A stretch of 64,000 nucleotides of DNA, taken from contig CAJUFX010000002.1 of NCBI GenBank assembly GCA_910586395.1, positions 91,598 through 155,597 on the forward strand. The letters are read 5' to 3'. Positions 16,318 through 24,899 of the stretch are shown here, one piece after another. The position numbers and the translations under genes are program-made. Position 1 is the first letter of the stretch; each line of letters starts with the position of its first letter. This DNA comes from an uncultured Bacteroidales bacterium (GTDB lineage: Bacteria > Bacteroidota > Bacteroidia > Bacteroidales > P3). The notes under the pieces are model-generated. The model made no database searches. It was not told the DNA's origin and worked only from the letters and a program-made list of their open reading frames with translations.

Positions 16318-18058
16318 TTATAATACTTTTTATATGATTAAATTCATCTTCTGTCAAACCATAAAAATCTTGCATCCATTTATCCACAACCTCTTTCTTA
16401 TCGCTCTCTCCAGCCAATATTTGATCTACATAATTAGACAACATTGTGTCCTGTACCAATGTGATTTCAGGGAAAGGCATTTCCATTAAGTTATTTTTCA
16501 ATATTTTCACCTCATTGAACAATTGAATATATAGATACTGAAAAACAGAAGAATTCAAAAACGCTAACACCGTTTTAATAGACATTCTTTTTATACTTGG
16601 TATCAGTATATTGGCACTATTTAAAAATAAGGCGCCAGTATTATCATAGGCAAAAGTTAATTTTCTACCTATAAATTTGTAAACCAATTTTTCAGGAGCC
16701 CGATAAAGTTCATCTTTAGCTACCTGTTGCAACTGGTTTCTGTCAAATGATATATAATATTTTGCAGGACGCAATCTATATGCCTGTATTTCCTTACCTG
16801 TATAGATAGGTTCTAACTCTTCTGTCGTCTTTTCTTGATGGAGTTTACGCTTATTATCGCCCGTCACAATACCTAATGCCCACTGACTTGAACTTAATGT
16901 CAGATTACCATTTGATTTTATCTTTCTTATTATTTCGGCATCTATAGAATTCCACACCGTGAAATTATAACTTTCCGTTTGATAAAAATCTTTAACATCA
17001 ACTGTTTTGGATCTGTCCCTGCAAACATATATCATTGCTTCCGACGGAGCATTATTAGAAAACAATATACTGGCATACGATGTTGTAACACCTGAAAACA
17101 ATTGGTCATAAATCACTATTTGTTCCAACCGCCCTTTTGTTAGAAGATATTGCCTGATATCTTTATGAATTCGGACATTGAGTATGGAAACCGGCATCAA
17201 AAAATGAATTTTACCGCCTTTTTTTAAAAAAGAACAAGCTTTTACAAAAAAATAAGAAGCCGTTTCCTTTGATATTATAATATTACTCACTATAGAGGCA
17301 GAAGCACCCCATGGCGGATTAGATGCTATAAAATCAAATTTTCCGAAAGTATCCAACAAGTTTTTCTGGAAAATATCACTGTCTTGCAAAAAATCCGCTT
17401 CATAAATATTTGGAATAAAATCGTATGCTTTGTATCGTATCATTAAATTGGCCTTTGCCAACATAACCGCTATAGGATCAGTATCTACTCCATAGATAGC
17501 GGATGGGGTAGCATTTTGAAGGGATAACAAAAAAGCCCCACTGCCACAACACGGATCAAAGAACGATTTATTGCCCGACATATCAAAATCCTTGACCATA
17601 TCCTTGACAATACCCTGTGGGGTATAATAAGCTCCTCTTATATTTTTCTCTCCCTCAGTAATATAAGACTGATATATAGTGCCAAGAATATCATATTCTT
17701 GGTCAGGAACATGCATTTGTAACAAATCTCTGATGATGGTGAGATGTCCGTATACAGATAAAAAATTCCTGTAAGATTCTTTTTTTTCAAATCCAAGATT
17801 ATGGAACATATTTAGAATAAGCGTAAACAAAACAGACGCTATATCCCAATTTCTTTCCGTTATACGATCAATCAGACTTTCTATGAAATCTTCTGTCTTG
17901 CTATCAGAGCATCGTTCGATCGGAATGAATTTTTTTTGAGAAGCAGTTTTATTGGCACGCGATTTTAATTTATCTTCAACACCAACTTGAAGTTTTCGCC
18001 AATTTCTGCGCGTAGCCGCTGATATTCTACAATTTGATTCGTTTACTATCATTGTCAT
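16301..18058 (-). CDS. DNA adenine-type methyltransferase (restriction-modification)
   Basis: A 585-residue N-6 DNA methylase with the gamma order of motifs: GAYYTPQGIV near 142, the SAM-binding motif DPCCGSGAF at 168-176, YGVDTDP, and catalytic NPPW at 247-250. The region after residue 400 (ITGDNKRKL, LEPIYTGKEIQAYRL) resembles the target-recognition part of Eco57I-like or type I HsdM-like enzymes. NPPW is compatible with N6-adenine methylation; cytosine-N4 cannot be excluded. The gene probably protects host DNA from the nuclease encoded next. ATG at 18052 is an alternative to 18058. It is strongly AT-rich, a sign of horizontal transfer. Confidence 0.9.
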   Translation of the reverse strand: MTMIVNESNCRISAATRRNWRKLQVGVEDKLKSRANKTASQKKFIPIERCSDSKTEDFIESLIDRITERNWDIASVLFTLILNMFHNLGFEKKESYRNFLSVYGHLTIIRDLLQMHVPDQEYDILGTIYQSYITEGEKNIRGAYYTPQGIVKDMVKDFDMSGNKSFFDPCCGSGAFLLSLQNATPSAIYGVDTDPIAVMLAKANLMIRYKAYDFIPNIYEADFLQDSDIFQKNLLDTFGKFDFIASNPPWGASASIVSNIIISKETASYFFVKACSFLKKGGKIHFLMPVSILNVRIHKDIRQYLLTKGRLEQIVIYDQLFSGVTTSYASILFSNNAPSEAMIYVCRDRSKTVDVKDFYQTESYNFTVWNSIDAEIIRKIKSNGNLTLSSSQWALGIVTGDNKRKLHQEKTTEELEPIYTGKEIQAYRLRPAKYYISFDRNQLQQVAKDELYRAPEKLVYKFIGRKLTFAYDNTGALFLNSANILIPSIKRMSIKTVLAFLNSSVFQYLYIQLFNEVKILKNNLMEMPFPEITLVQDTMLSNYVDQILAGESDKKEVVDKWMQDFYGLTEDEFNHIKSIINGKIA

Positions 18059-18079
18059 GGCCGAAAAAATTAAGAAATA

Positions 18080-18113
18080 CCTGCAAATCTGATTCAGAAT
18101 TCAAATTTGCAGG
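18080..18113 (-). terminator. Possible terminator of pepD
   Basis: CCTGCAAAT at 18080-18088 and its complement at 18105-18113 with a 16-base loop. Read on the minus strand, the hairpin is followed by a T-rich stretch (TATTTCTTAATTTTTTC). It lies between pepD and the methyltransferase gene and may insulate the island. Confidence 0.5.
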
Positions 18114-18147
18114 CATTTTCTCTAAAAATATTAAACAACCGCAGCGC

Positions 18148-19605
18148 TTATTTCTTGGGCGTGGCGGCCAGCGTGGCCACGAGGTAATCCCAGAACTTCT
18201 TGACGCTGGCGATATTGACCTTTTCGTCCGGCGAGTGCGGATACATGATCGTGGGACCGAACGAAATCATGTCCCAGTTCTTGTAAACGCCGCCGAGCAG
18301 ACCGCATTCCAAACCGGCATGGATGGCCATGACCTTCGGCTTTTTGCCGTAGAGCGAATGGTACGTGCTCTGCATCGCTTTCAGAATCGGCGACTGCATG
18401 TTGGGCTTCCAGCCCGGATAGCCGCCCGTGAACTGCGCCTTGCCGCCCGCGAGCGCGACAACGCTCTTCATCTGGTTCACAAGGTCTTCCTTGGCCGTAT
18501 CGACTGAGGAGCGCAACAGGCACGAAACCGTCATCACGCCCTTGTCGGCCTTGACGATGGCCATGTTCGTGGAGGTCTCCACAATCGGCATCGCGTCGCT
18601 CATGCGCATCACGCCGTTGGGGAGGCCATAGACGAGTCGGCACATCTTCTTGCCGGACGCCATCGTGATGACGTTCTTGGGCAACGTCGCTTTCTCGCAG
18701 TTGAGTACATAGTCGGGTTCGACGGCCGAGAGTTCCGCCTTGGTTTCGGCGTAGAACTGATCGACAATCTTCTGGAACCTGGCTTCCTTGGCCTTGGGCA
18801 ACGTCACGGTCGCGAACGATTCGCGCGGGATGGCGTTGCGCAGACTGCCGCCCTCCAGTTTCACGAGCCGGGCCGAGCAACCCTCCATGAGGCGGAGCAA
18901 CAGACGGTTCATGAGTTTGTTGGCGTTGCCGCGACCCAACACGATGTCCATGCCGGAGTGACCGCCCTTGAGGCCCGTCAAAGCGATCTTGAACGCCTTG
19001 CTGTCGGCCGGCGTGGCCTCGGTCTTGTAAGGCAGCGTGATCGTGGCGTCGATGCCGCCGGCGCAACCCACATAGAGTTCGCCCTCGGTCTCGGAGTCGA
19101 GGTTGAGCAGGATGTCGCCCTTGAAAACGCCTTTCTTGATACCGAACGCGCCCGTCATGCCGGTCTCCTCGTCAATCGTGAACAGGGCTTCGAGCGGACC
19201 GTGCTTGACCGTCTTGGATTCCAGAACGGCCATAATCGCGGCGCAACCCATGCCGTTGTCGGCGCCGAGCGTCGTGCCGTCGGCCGTTACCCAGTCGCCA
19301 TCGACATAGGCTTCGATCGGGTCCTTTACGAAATCGTGTTTCTTGTCGGCGTTTTTCTGCGGCACCATGTCGAGGTGCGCCTGCAGAATGACGCCGCGGC
19401 GGTTCTCCATGCCCTTGGTGGCCGGCTTGGTGATGATGACGTTGCCGACCTCATCCACCTTGCAGTCCAGTTTATTCTTCTTGGCGAAATCCACGACGAA
19501 GGCCCGCACTTTCTCCTCGTGTTTGGAGGGACGGGGCTGACGGGTCAGTTCATAGAAATGACCCCAGACGTTTTTCGGCTCCAAAGCCGCGATGTTCTTG
19601 TTCAT
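18148..19605 (-). CDS. pepD: Aminoacyl-histidine dipeptidase PepD
   Basis: Zinc M20 peptidase that cleaves Xaa-His and other dipeptides in the cytoplasm. 485 residues, the normal length. Metal ligands can be placed: His77 and Asp79 in QAHLDMV, Asp116 in GADNG, catalytic Glu146 and ligand Glu147 in IDEETG, an Asp in NLDSETEG, and the late His in YPHSPDE. The dimerisation or lid domain begins at GLKGGHSGMDI. A -7 box TAAATTTG lies on the minus strand at 19686-19679, about 70 bases before the ATG, without a clear -33 box. The gene stands alone. Confidence 0.96.
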   Translation of the reverse strand: MNKNIAALEPKNVWGHFYELTRQPRPSKHEEKVRAFVVDFAKKNKLDCKVDEVGNVIITKPATKGMENRRGVILQAHLDMVPQKNADKKHDFVKDPIEAYVDGDWVTADGTTLGADNGMGCAAIMAVLESKTVKHGPLEALFTIDEETGMTGAFGIKKGVFKGDILLNLDSETEGELYVGCAGGIDATITLPYKTEATPADSKAFKIALTGLKGGHSGMDIVLGRGNANKLMNRLLLRLMEGCSARLVKLEGGSLRNAIPRESFATVTLPKAKEARFQKIVDQFYAETKAELSAVEPDYVLNCEKATLPKNVITMASGKKMCRLVYGLPNGVMRMSDAMPIVETSTNMAIVKADKGVMTVSCLLRSSVDTAKEDLVNQMKSVVALAGGKAQFTGGYPGWKPNMQSPILKAMQSTYHSLYGKKPKVMAIHAGLECGLLGGVYKNWDMISFGPTIMYPHSPDEKVNIASVKKFWDYLVATLAATPKK

Positions 19606-19798
19606 AATGATATGGTTTTTAGTTTCTTATTATTTATTTACGCGCGAAGCCAACATCTATTGAAGCACGCGCGGAACTCAAATTTACACATTTTTTGCAT
19701 TCTAACGGACGATTTCTGCAGATGATGGCAAATTTTCGGCTCGCACTGACTTTTGGCAGAGTACAAACGAAATTGGCATTTCGTTTGCCTCTCTACCA

Positions 19799-20072
19799 GC
19801 CTTTCACTATCTTTGTGGCTGTGCCATGAAGATAGGATGCGGCTCGGACAACTTGCTCAAGTAAACTTGGCGCGTTGTCGCTCGCCTTTCACTATCTTTG
19901 TGGCTGTGCCATGAAGATAGGATGCGGCTCGGACAACTTGCTCAAGTAAACTTGGCGCGTTGTCGCTCGCCTTTCACTATCTTTGTGGCTGTGCCATGAA
20001 GATAGGATGCGGCTCGGACAACTTGCTCAAGTAAACTTGGCGCGTTGTCGCTCGCCTTTCACTATCTTTGTG
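19799..20072 (+). repeat. 85-bp tandem repeat, 3.2 copies, each with a promoter-like -7 box
   Basis: Identical 85-base units start at 19799, 19884 and 19969, with a 19-base fourth start at 20054. Each begins GCCTTTCACTATCTTTG, which contains TATCTTTG (19808-19815 in the first). This is followed by a 12-base-pair hairpin (TATCTTTGTGGC-TGT-GCCATGAAGATA, 19808-19834), and then ACAAC...GTTGT about 20 bases apart. Each unit also holds a 12-codon frame ATGAAGATAGGATGC...TAA (19826-19864). The rest of the gap 19606-20101 shows no gene. This is not a CRISPR array, because there are no variable spacers. Confidence 0.9.
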
Positions 20073-20101
20073 CTAAGATTAGGATTCAATGGAGGACATG
20101 C

Positions 20102-20284
20102 ATGAAAGCGACCATATCGATGGAAAGCCTGTGGCGGATCATTTCCTCGCTATCTTTGAATTATCGGAAAAACCAACTCACGAAAGCGGAAAATATCGCC
20201 CTTAAAAAAGGTCTTATAGATATTGAGAACGGCCACACCATCCGCATTCAAAACATCCATAATATATGGGAAAGTATTGTGTAG
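20102..20284 (+). CDS. Small hypothetical protein
   Basis: A 60-residue frame starting MKATISMESLWRIISSLSL, 30 bases after the last promoter-like box of the tandem repeats. The opening resembles that of many short Bacteroides proteins of the type MKATxSxDxLWxxIxSLSL, which often sit in accessory regions; their function is unknown to me. The end overlaps the start of rdgB by 19 bases. It could be a truncated remnant, because the relatives I recall continue differently after residue 20. Confidence 0.5.
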   Translation: MKATISMESLWRIISSLSLNYRKNQLTKAENIALKKGLIDIENGHTIRIQNIHNIWESIV

Positions 20285-20967
20285 AAAAGGCATTGATTTT
20301 CGCGACCCACAACGCACATAAGCTGAAAGAGGTGCAGGCTTTGCTGACGGTGCCTGTGCAAGGCCTGGCGGAACTGGGCTGTACGGAGGACATTCCCGAA
20401 ACGGGCTTCACGCTGCGGGAGAACGCGTTCCAGAAGGCGATGTATGTGTACGAACGTTTCGGGCGACCCTGCTTCGCCGACGACACCGGCTTGGAGGTGG
20501 AAGCCCTCGGCGGCGCACCCGGCGTCTATACGGCGCGTTACGCTTTTCTGCCGGACGGTTTCGAGGCGCGCATGATGGCGGGCGACCGCCGGGTGCTCGC
20601 GGATATCCAAGCCGCGGAAACCGCCGCCGGAACGGAGGCCGCCGCGCCCCAGCCCACGTTTGCCCAGAACATGGCGCGGCTGCTGCACAAGATGCGCGGC
20701 TTGGAGGGTCCGCAACGGCGGGCGGCGTTCATCACGGTGATTTGCCTCATAGAAGCCGACGGACAGCCCCGTTACTTTGAAGGGCGTGTGGAAGGCGAAA
20801 TATTGAACGCGCCCGCCGGCGCGGAGGGCTTCGGCTACGACCCCGTCTTCAAGCCGGAGGGCTACGACCGCAGTTTCGCCGAATTAGACTTGGCCACCAA
20901 GAACGGCATCAGCCACCGCGGCCGCGCCGTGGCGGCCCTGCAACAATACCTGAACGCCACACGCTGA
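20266..20967 (+). CDS. rdgB: Non-canonical purine NTP pyrophosphatase RdgB/HAM1
   Basis: Hydrolyses dITP, XTP and similar damaged nucleotides to monophosphates, keeping them out of DNA. Motifs: IFATHNAHKLKEVQALL, TGFTLRENAFQKA, CFADDTGLEVEALGGAPGVYTARYA, GFGYDPVFKPEGYDRSFAEL, and SHRGRAV near the end. 233 residues, about 35 more than usual. The excess is an Ala-rich loop after TARYA (roughly residues 88-122), where other members go straight to the KLL helix. The ATG at 20266 is the only good start. The stop overlaps the next start (TGATG), so the two are translationally coupled. Confidence 0.95.
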   Translation: MGKYCVEKALIFATHNAHKLKEVQALLTVPVQGLAELGCTEDIPETGFTLRENAFQKAMYVYERFGRPCFADDTGLEVEALGGAPGVYTARYAFLPDGFEARMMAGDRRVLADIQAAETAAGTEAAAPQPTFAQNMARLLHKMRGLEGPQRRAAFITVICLIEADGQPRYFEGRVEGEILNAPAGAEGFGYDPVFKPEGYDRSFAELDLATKNGISHRGRAVAALQQYLNATR

Positions 20968-23015
20968 TGGAAACACCCTGCTCCGAAAATCGTTTTGAGG
21001 CCGCCCCGAAACCTCGCCGCCATACGCTGCAAGACCGTGAGACATTCTACGGACACCTGCTGTTCCTGCTCGCCGCCACGGCGGCCTGCCTCGCGGCCCC
21101 GCTGCTGCCGTTGCAGACCGACAGCGCGTATGCGTTCTTCCGGCTGCTCCAGCAGCCGGGTTTCAACATAGACGACCTGCGCACGCTCAACCCCCTGACC
21201 CGGGCCGCGATGCAGGCAGGCGTCCGCCTCGCGGCCGCCCCGCAGACGCTCGCGCTCGTGTTCGCGCTCAGCCAAGTCGTTTTCGGCTACCTCGTCTTCC
21301 TTATCGGCCGCTACGGCTGCCGCTACCGCCGCGCCGGCCGCCTCATGCTCGCCCTCGCGCTCGTCAGCGCGCCGCTCTGGCTCAATCCGGCCAACGGCAC
21401 GCTCAACGGCTTGGGCTGGTTCGCACTGGCCTACATGCTTTTGGAGGGCGAACGCCGGCCGCGGCTGAAAACAACAGGCCGCCTACCGGCCGCGCTCGGT
21501 TGGGGTGTATTGGCCGGCCTGCTCCTGCTCTGCGTCCTCGCCGATCCCGTCTGGCTGCTGGCCATTGCGTTTTGGCTACTCTGCCTACCCGAAAGCCGCC
21601 CTGCCGGAACCACGGCCAACCCGACCGACGGAACGGCCGCCACGCCCCCGGATACCTGTCAAACCGTCCCCCGCCCCGGCCGCTTCCCTTGGCCGCGCGT
21701 CGCGCTCCTCGTCTTTCTCGCGCTCGCCGCACTGCTCGACCGCCTGTTCCTGCCGCAACCCCTGGACTTCAACTTAGACTTTTTTCTGCCCGTCTATGGG
21801 TTCCGCAACGTCTTCCAATACAGCCTTCAACCCACCGCCTACGCCGCCTTGTTCCTATGGGCGGGCTGGGCTTACTTAGCGGCCCGCTACGTCTGCCGCA
21901 AGGCGTACCGGCCGCTCGCCGCGTTCCTCTTGCTGACGGCCGCCTTTATCGCGCTCTTCGGTTTCACGCCCGGCTATGCCGCCGATTTCGGCCGCCGTTT
22001 CCTACCGCTGTGGGTTACGGTCGCCCTGCTCATACTGCGCGAAAGACAGCCGGCCATCTGGCTCGCGCCCGCCTTGCTATTCCTAATATGCGGTTCGGCC
22101 GACGAATGGCAGACACTCGGCCGACGGACAGACTTTTACCGCACGTTTGCCGAAAACCTGCCCGAACCGTATGAGAAATTCCTAGCCTACAACGTACCCA
22201 TGCCGGAATTCAGTTTTCAACCGTCCGGCCTGCCGCAGGTGGAGATGCTCAACTATACGTTGCTCCATACGGCGCGGCCGCGCGTCGTGCTGTTCCCGTT
22301 GCCGGGCGTTCCGTTCCAATCGCCTTACGAAGCCGATCTGTCGTTTCAAGTGGCCGACGGGTTGGCATGGCCGTCCGAATTGCTGAATCCGCATTATTTC
22401 AAGACGCTTTACGCCAAAGGCAGCATCGACATCCTGCCGGCCGGATTTTTCGCTTTCCGTCCCGTCTATGGCCTGCGTTGCACGGCCGAAACCTACGCGC
22501 GCGACCGCGCCAATAAGGTTTTTTTCATCTGTGAAACGTGGCCCGACAGCACCGAAGGCCTGACGGGCGGACCGGAGCTGGTGGAACTGCGGACAACCGA
22601 ACGTGCCTTTGCCGGCGACGCCTGCGTCAAGGTGGGCGGCAGTGCCTGGGAAGCGCTGCCGGTTGCGCTTAACGTACGCCCCGGCGACAGCCTGTCCGTC
22701 TGCGTCAAACGCAAGGGGAACGGCCGGCTCGGCATAGAGGATTTCTATTTTGCCCGTGGCAAGGCCCGCGCGACGCCTTTCTACGTTGAAACGGACCAGG
22801 CCGTCCGCCGCCTGCCCGCCGTCGTGAACACCCGGGCCATGGACACGATCGCACCTGCCGACACCGCCGCGCCCGAATACTGGGACCATTTGGAAATCCG
22901 CACACTGATTCCGGAAGGCGTACAGCGCGTACTGGTTCACGTCACGACCGATTCCGCCCGGCATACATCTTATTTCGACGATCTGGAAATCGTATTGAGC
23001 CGACGGTTGTTCTAA
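20967..23015 (+). CDS. Large polytopic membrane protein of unknown function
   Basis: A 682-residue protein with about ten hydrophobic helices in residues 25-380 and a soluble C-terminal part of about 290 residues. The end of that part (GDACVKVGGSAWEALPVALNV, then YFDDLEIVL) resembles a carbohydrate-binding-type beta sandwich, with the typical closing xFDDxxI strand. A Pro/Thr-rich loop near residue 210 separates two membrane blocks. The arrangement recalls membrane glycosyltransferases of the PMT/GT-C type, but I see no DxD or similar active site that I would trust. It overlaps the rdgB stop by one base. No family is assigned. Confidence 0.8.
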   Translation: METPCSENRFEAAPKPRRHTLQDRETFYGHLLFLLAATAACLAAPLLPLQTDSAYAFFRLLQQPGFNIDDLRTLNPLTRAAMQAGVRLAAAPQTLALVFALSQVVFGYLVFLIGRYGCRYRRAGRLMLALALVSAPLWLNPANGTLNGLGWFALAYMLLEGERRPRLKTTGRLPAALGWGVLAGLLLLCVLADPVWLLAIAFWLLCLPESRPAGTTANPTDGTAATPPDTCQTVPRPGRFPWPRVALLVFLALAALLDRLFLPQPLDFNLDFFLPVYGFRNVFQYSLQPTAYAALFLWAGWAYLAARYVCRKAYRPLAAFLLLTAAFIALFGFTPGYAADFGRRFLPLWVTVALLILRERQPAIWLAPALLFLICGSADEWQTLGRRTDFYRTFAENLPEPYEKFLAYNVPMPEFSFQPSGLPQVEMLNYTLLHTARPRVVLFPLPGVPFQSPYEADLSFQVADGLAWPSELLNPHYFKTLYAKGSIDILPAGFFAFRPVYGLRCTAETYARDRANKVFFICETWPDSTEGLTGGPELVELRTTERAFAGDACVKVGGSAWEALPVALNVRPGDSLSVCVKRKGNGRLGIEDFYFARGKARATPFYVETDQAVRRLPAVVNTRAMDTIAPADTAAPEYWDHLEIRTLIPEGVQRVLVHVTTDSARHTSYFDDLEIVLSRRLF

Positions 23016-23067
23016 GGATTTTGGGCCGGAATCCACAACGACAAGCGCCGGGGTGTGCCCGTAACAT

Positions 23068-23115
23068 CGGGTCACCCGTAAACGCCAAACGACCTATCCA
23101 GCGTCGGGTCACCCG
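23068..23115. repeat. Two copies of CGGGTCACCCG
   Basis: Exact copies at 23068-23078 and 23105-23115, each followed by TAAA. They lie in the 117-base gap between two convergent genes. The word is an 11-base palindrome with an odd centre. The same word recurs inside genes at 39402 and 44391, and its 10-base core also occurs at about 15448. Confidence 0.6.
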
Positions 23116-23132
23116 TAAAAACATCTTGAAAC

Positions 23133-24599
23133 TTAATCCAGCATCCGGTAGATTTCCGGCTGATCGACGGCCTGACACATGACGAACAGATGGTCGCCCG
23201 CATGAATCTGCGTCTGGCCGTTGGGTACGAGATATTCGCCGTGCCGCGCCATCATCGTGATGCGCGCCCCCTGCGGGAAAACAATCTGGCAGAGTTGCGA
23301 ACCGATGAGCTTGCTATCGACCGGCACTTTCACCTCTATGACTTCCGTATTCTGATCCAACTCCTTGCGCGAAAGCAGATGCTTGGGCATGACGATCGAC
23401 ACCTTGAGCCAACGCGCCACGGCCGGAATGGACGTCCCTTGGATGAGCATGGACGTACAGGAGATGAAAAACACGATGTTGAAGATCATACCGGCCTTCT
23501 CCAAGCCCGCGATGAGCGGATAGGTCGCGAACACGATGGGAGCCGCGCCGCGCAAGCCGACCCACGACACGAACAGTTTATTCTTGAAGCCGAGTTTGCT
23601 GAACGCCAATGTAATGAAAACGCCCAAAGGACGCGCCACGATGATCATGAAAACCGAAATCAACAAACCGATGCCCAAGACGGCCCAAACCTGATGCGGG
23701 TGCACGAGCAACCCCAGCGTAAGGAACAACACGACCTGCATGAGCCAGGCGAAACCGTCGAACGTGCCGAGTATGAGTTCTTTCTGTACAATCTTCCGAT
23801 TGCCGATGAACACGGCCGCGATGTAAATGGCGAGAAAGCCGTTGCCGTGCAGCACGTCGGCTATCGAATAGGTAAAGAACATGAGCGCGACCATCATGAC
23901 GGGATACAGCCCGTTGTACTGGGTCTTGATGCGGTTGATGACCCAGACGCTGACCCGCCCCATGAGATAGCCGGCCATCACGCCGATCAGGATCTGCAAA
24001 AGAAAGACGGGCAACAATGTCCAAAGGCTGTCGGCCGGATGTTGGATGACCGAGATGAACATGATCGTGAGCAGATAGGCCACGGGGTCGTTGCTCCCGC
24101 TCTCCAACTCCAGCATGGGTTTGAGGTTGTGTTTGAGTGAGAGCCGGCTCGAACGCAGGATGGAGAATACGGCCGCCGCATCGGTCGAAGAGACGATGGA
24201 ACCCAACAGCATGGCTTCGGCTATGGAGAAGTCGTCGAGCACGAGGTAAACGAACAGCCCGATGGACACGGCCGTCAGCACGACGCCCAGCGTGGAGAGC
24301 GCGACGCCCTGCCAAAGCACCGGCCGTATGCTGCGCCACTTGGTGTCCAAACCGCCGGAAAAAAGGATGACGTTGAGCGCGACGACGCCGATGAACTGCG
24401 CGGTCTTCGGGTTGTCGAACACAATGCCCTGATGATGCCCGAACCATGCGCCCACGCCCTCGGAACCGGCCAACATGCCCACAGCGAGGAACAAAATTAA
24501 GGCGGGTACGCCGAACTTATAGGCTCCTTGACTGACCCATACACTGATAAACAAGAGGATGGAACCTATCAAAAGAATGTTTTGCGGCGTAAGGTACAT
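23133..24599 (-). CDS. K+/H+ antiporter (NhaP2/CvrA-like)
   Basis: CPA1-type cation/proton exchanger of 488 residues in the inner membrane. Residues 1-390 hold about twelve helices. ILFSGGLDTKW, GSIVSSTDAAAVFSIL and ELESGSNDPVAYLLT are the characteristic CPA1 segments, the last containing the ND ion-binding pair. The C-terminal part (IEVKVPVDSKLIGSQLCQI, GARITMMARHGEYLVPNG) is a TrkA-C ligand-binding domain, as in NhaP2. The probable role is potassium or volume homeostasis. It is convergent with the membrane protein gene. Confidence 0.93.
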   Translation of the reverse strand: MYLTPQNILLIGSILLFISVWVSQGAYKFGVPALILFLAVGMLAGSEGVGAWFGHHQGIVFDNPKTAQFIGVVALNVILFSGGLDTKWRSIRPVLWQGVALSTLGVVLTAVSIGLFVYLVLDDFSIAEAMLLGSIVSSTDAAAVFSILRSSRLSLKHNLKPMLELESGSNDPVAYLLTIMFISVIQHPADSLWTLLPVFLLQILIGVMAGYLMGRVSVWVINRIKTQYNGLYPVMMVALMFFTYSIADVLHGNGFLAIYIAAVFIGNRKIVQKELILGTFDGFAWLMQVVLFLTLGLLVHPHQVWAVLGIGLLISVFMIIVARPLGVFITLAFSKLGFKNKLFVSWVGLRGAAPIVFATYPLIAGLEKAGMIFNIVFFISCTSMLIQGTSIPAVARWLKVSIVMPKHLLSRKELDQNTEVIEVKVPVDSKLIGSQLCQIVFPQGARITMMARHGEYLVPNGQTQIHAGDHLFVMCQAVDQPEIYRMLD

Positions 24600-24702
24600 G
24601 CAAACCGGTATTGGTGTTGGGACTGTCGCCGAAACGGCGGAAACGGCACGCCTTGCCGGCGCACGGCCTCATACAGCCAAATATCGGGTAAAATTACGAA
24701 AT

Positions 24703-24733
24703 TTTGAGAAATTAAAAAAATATCGTACTTTTG
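24703..24733 (+). promoter_or_regulatory. Promoter of tRNA-His
   Basis: TTTG (24703-24706), 19 bases, TACTTTTG (24726-24733). The tRNA begins 14 bases later. Confidence 0.8.
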
Positions 24734-24746
24734 CACCTCAAAATAC

Positions 24747-24821
24747 GGTGGATGTAGCTCAGCTGGTTAGAGTAGCGGATTGTGGTTCCGTTGGTCGTGG
24801 GTTCGAATCCCATCTTCCACC
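24747..24821 (+). tRNA. tRNA-His (GTG)
   Basis: Complete cloverleaf of 75 bases, counting the extra G(-1) paired with C73 that identifies tRNA-His. Anticodon arm GCGGA-TTGTGGT-TCCGT, T arm GTGGG-TTCGAAT-CCCAT. The acceptor stem has one T:T mismatch at 6:67. The 3' CCA is not encoded (CTCC follows C73). Confidence 0.95.
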
Positions 24822-24825
24822 CTCC

Positions 24826-24861
24826 GAAAAGGCTTCCCGACAGGGAGGCCTTTTCGTTTTT
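24826..24861 (+). terminator. Intrinsic terminator after tRNA-His
   Basis: GAAAAGGCTTCCC pairs with GGGAGGCCTTTTC (13 positions, one mismatch) around a GACA loop, followed by GTTTTTA. Confidence 0.85.
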
Positions 24862-24899
24862 ATGCCCGGATTGCTATATTTGCAGAAAGAATTTCCTTT

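Noticed and set aside
19799..20072. CRISPR array
   Set aside because: Repeats are contiguous 85-base copies with no unique spacers, and no cas genes are nearby.
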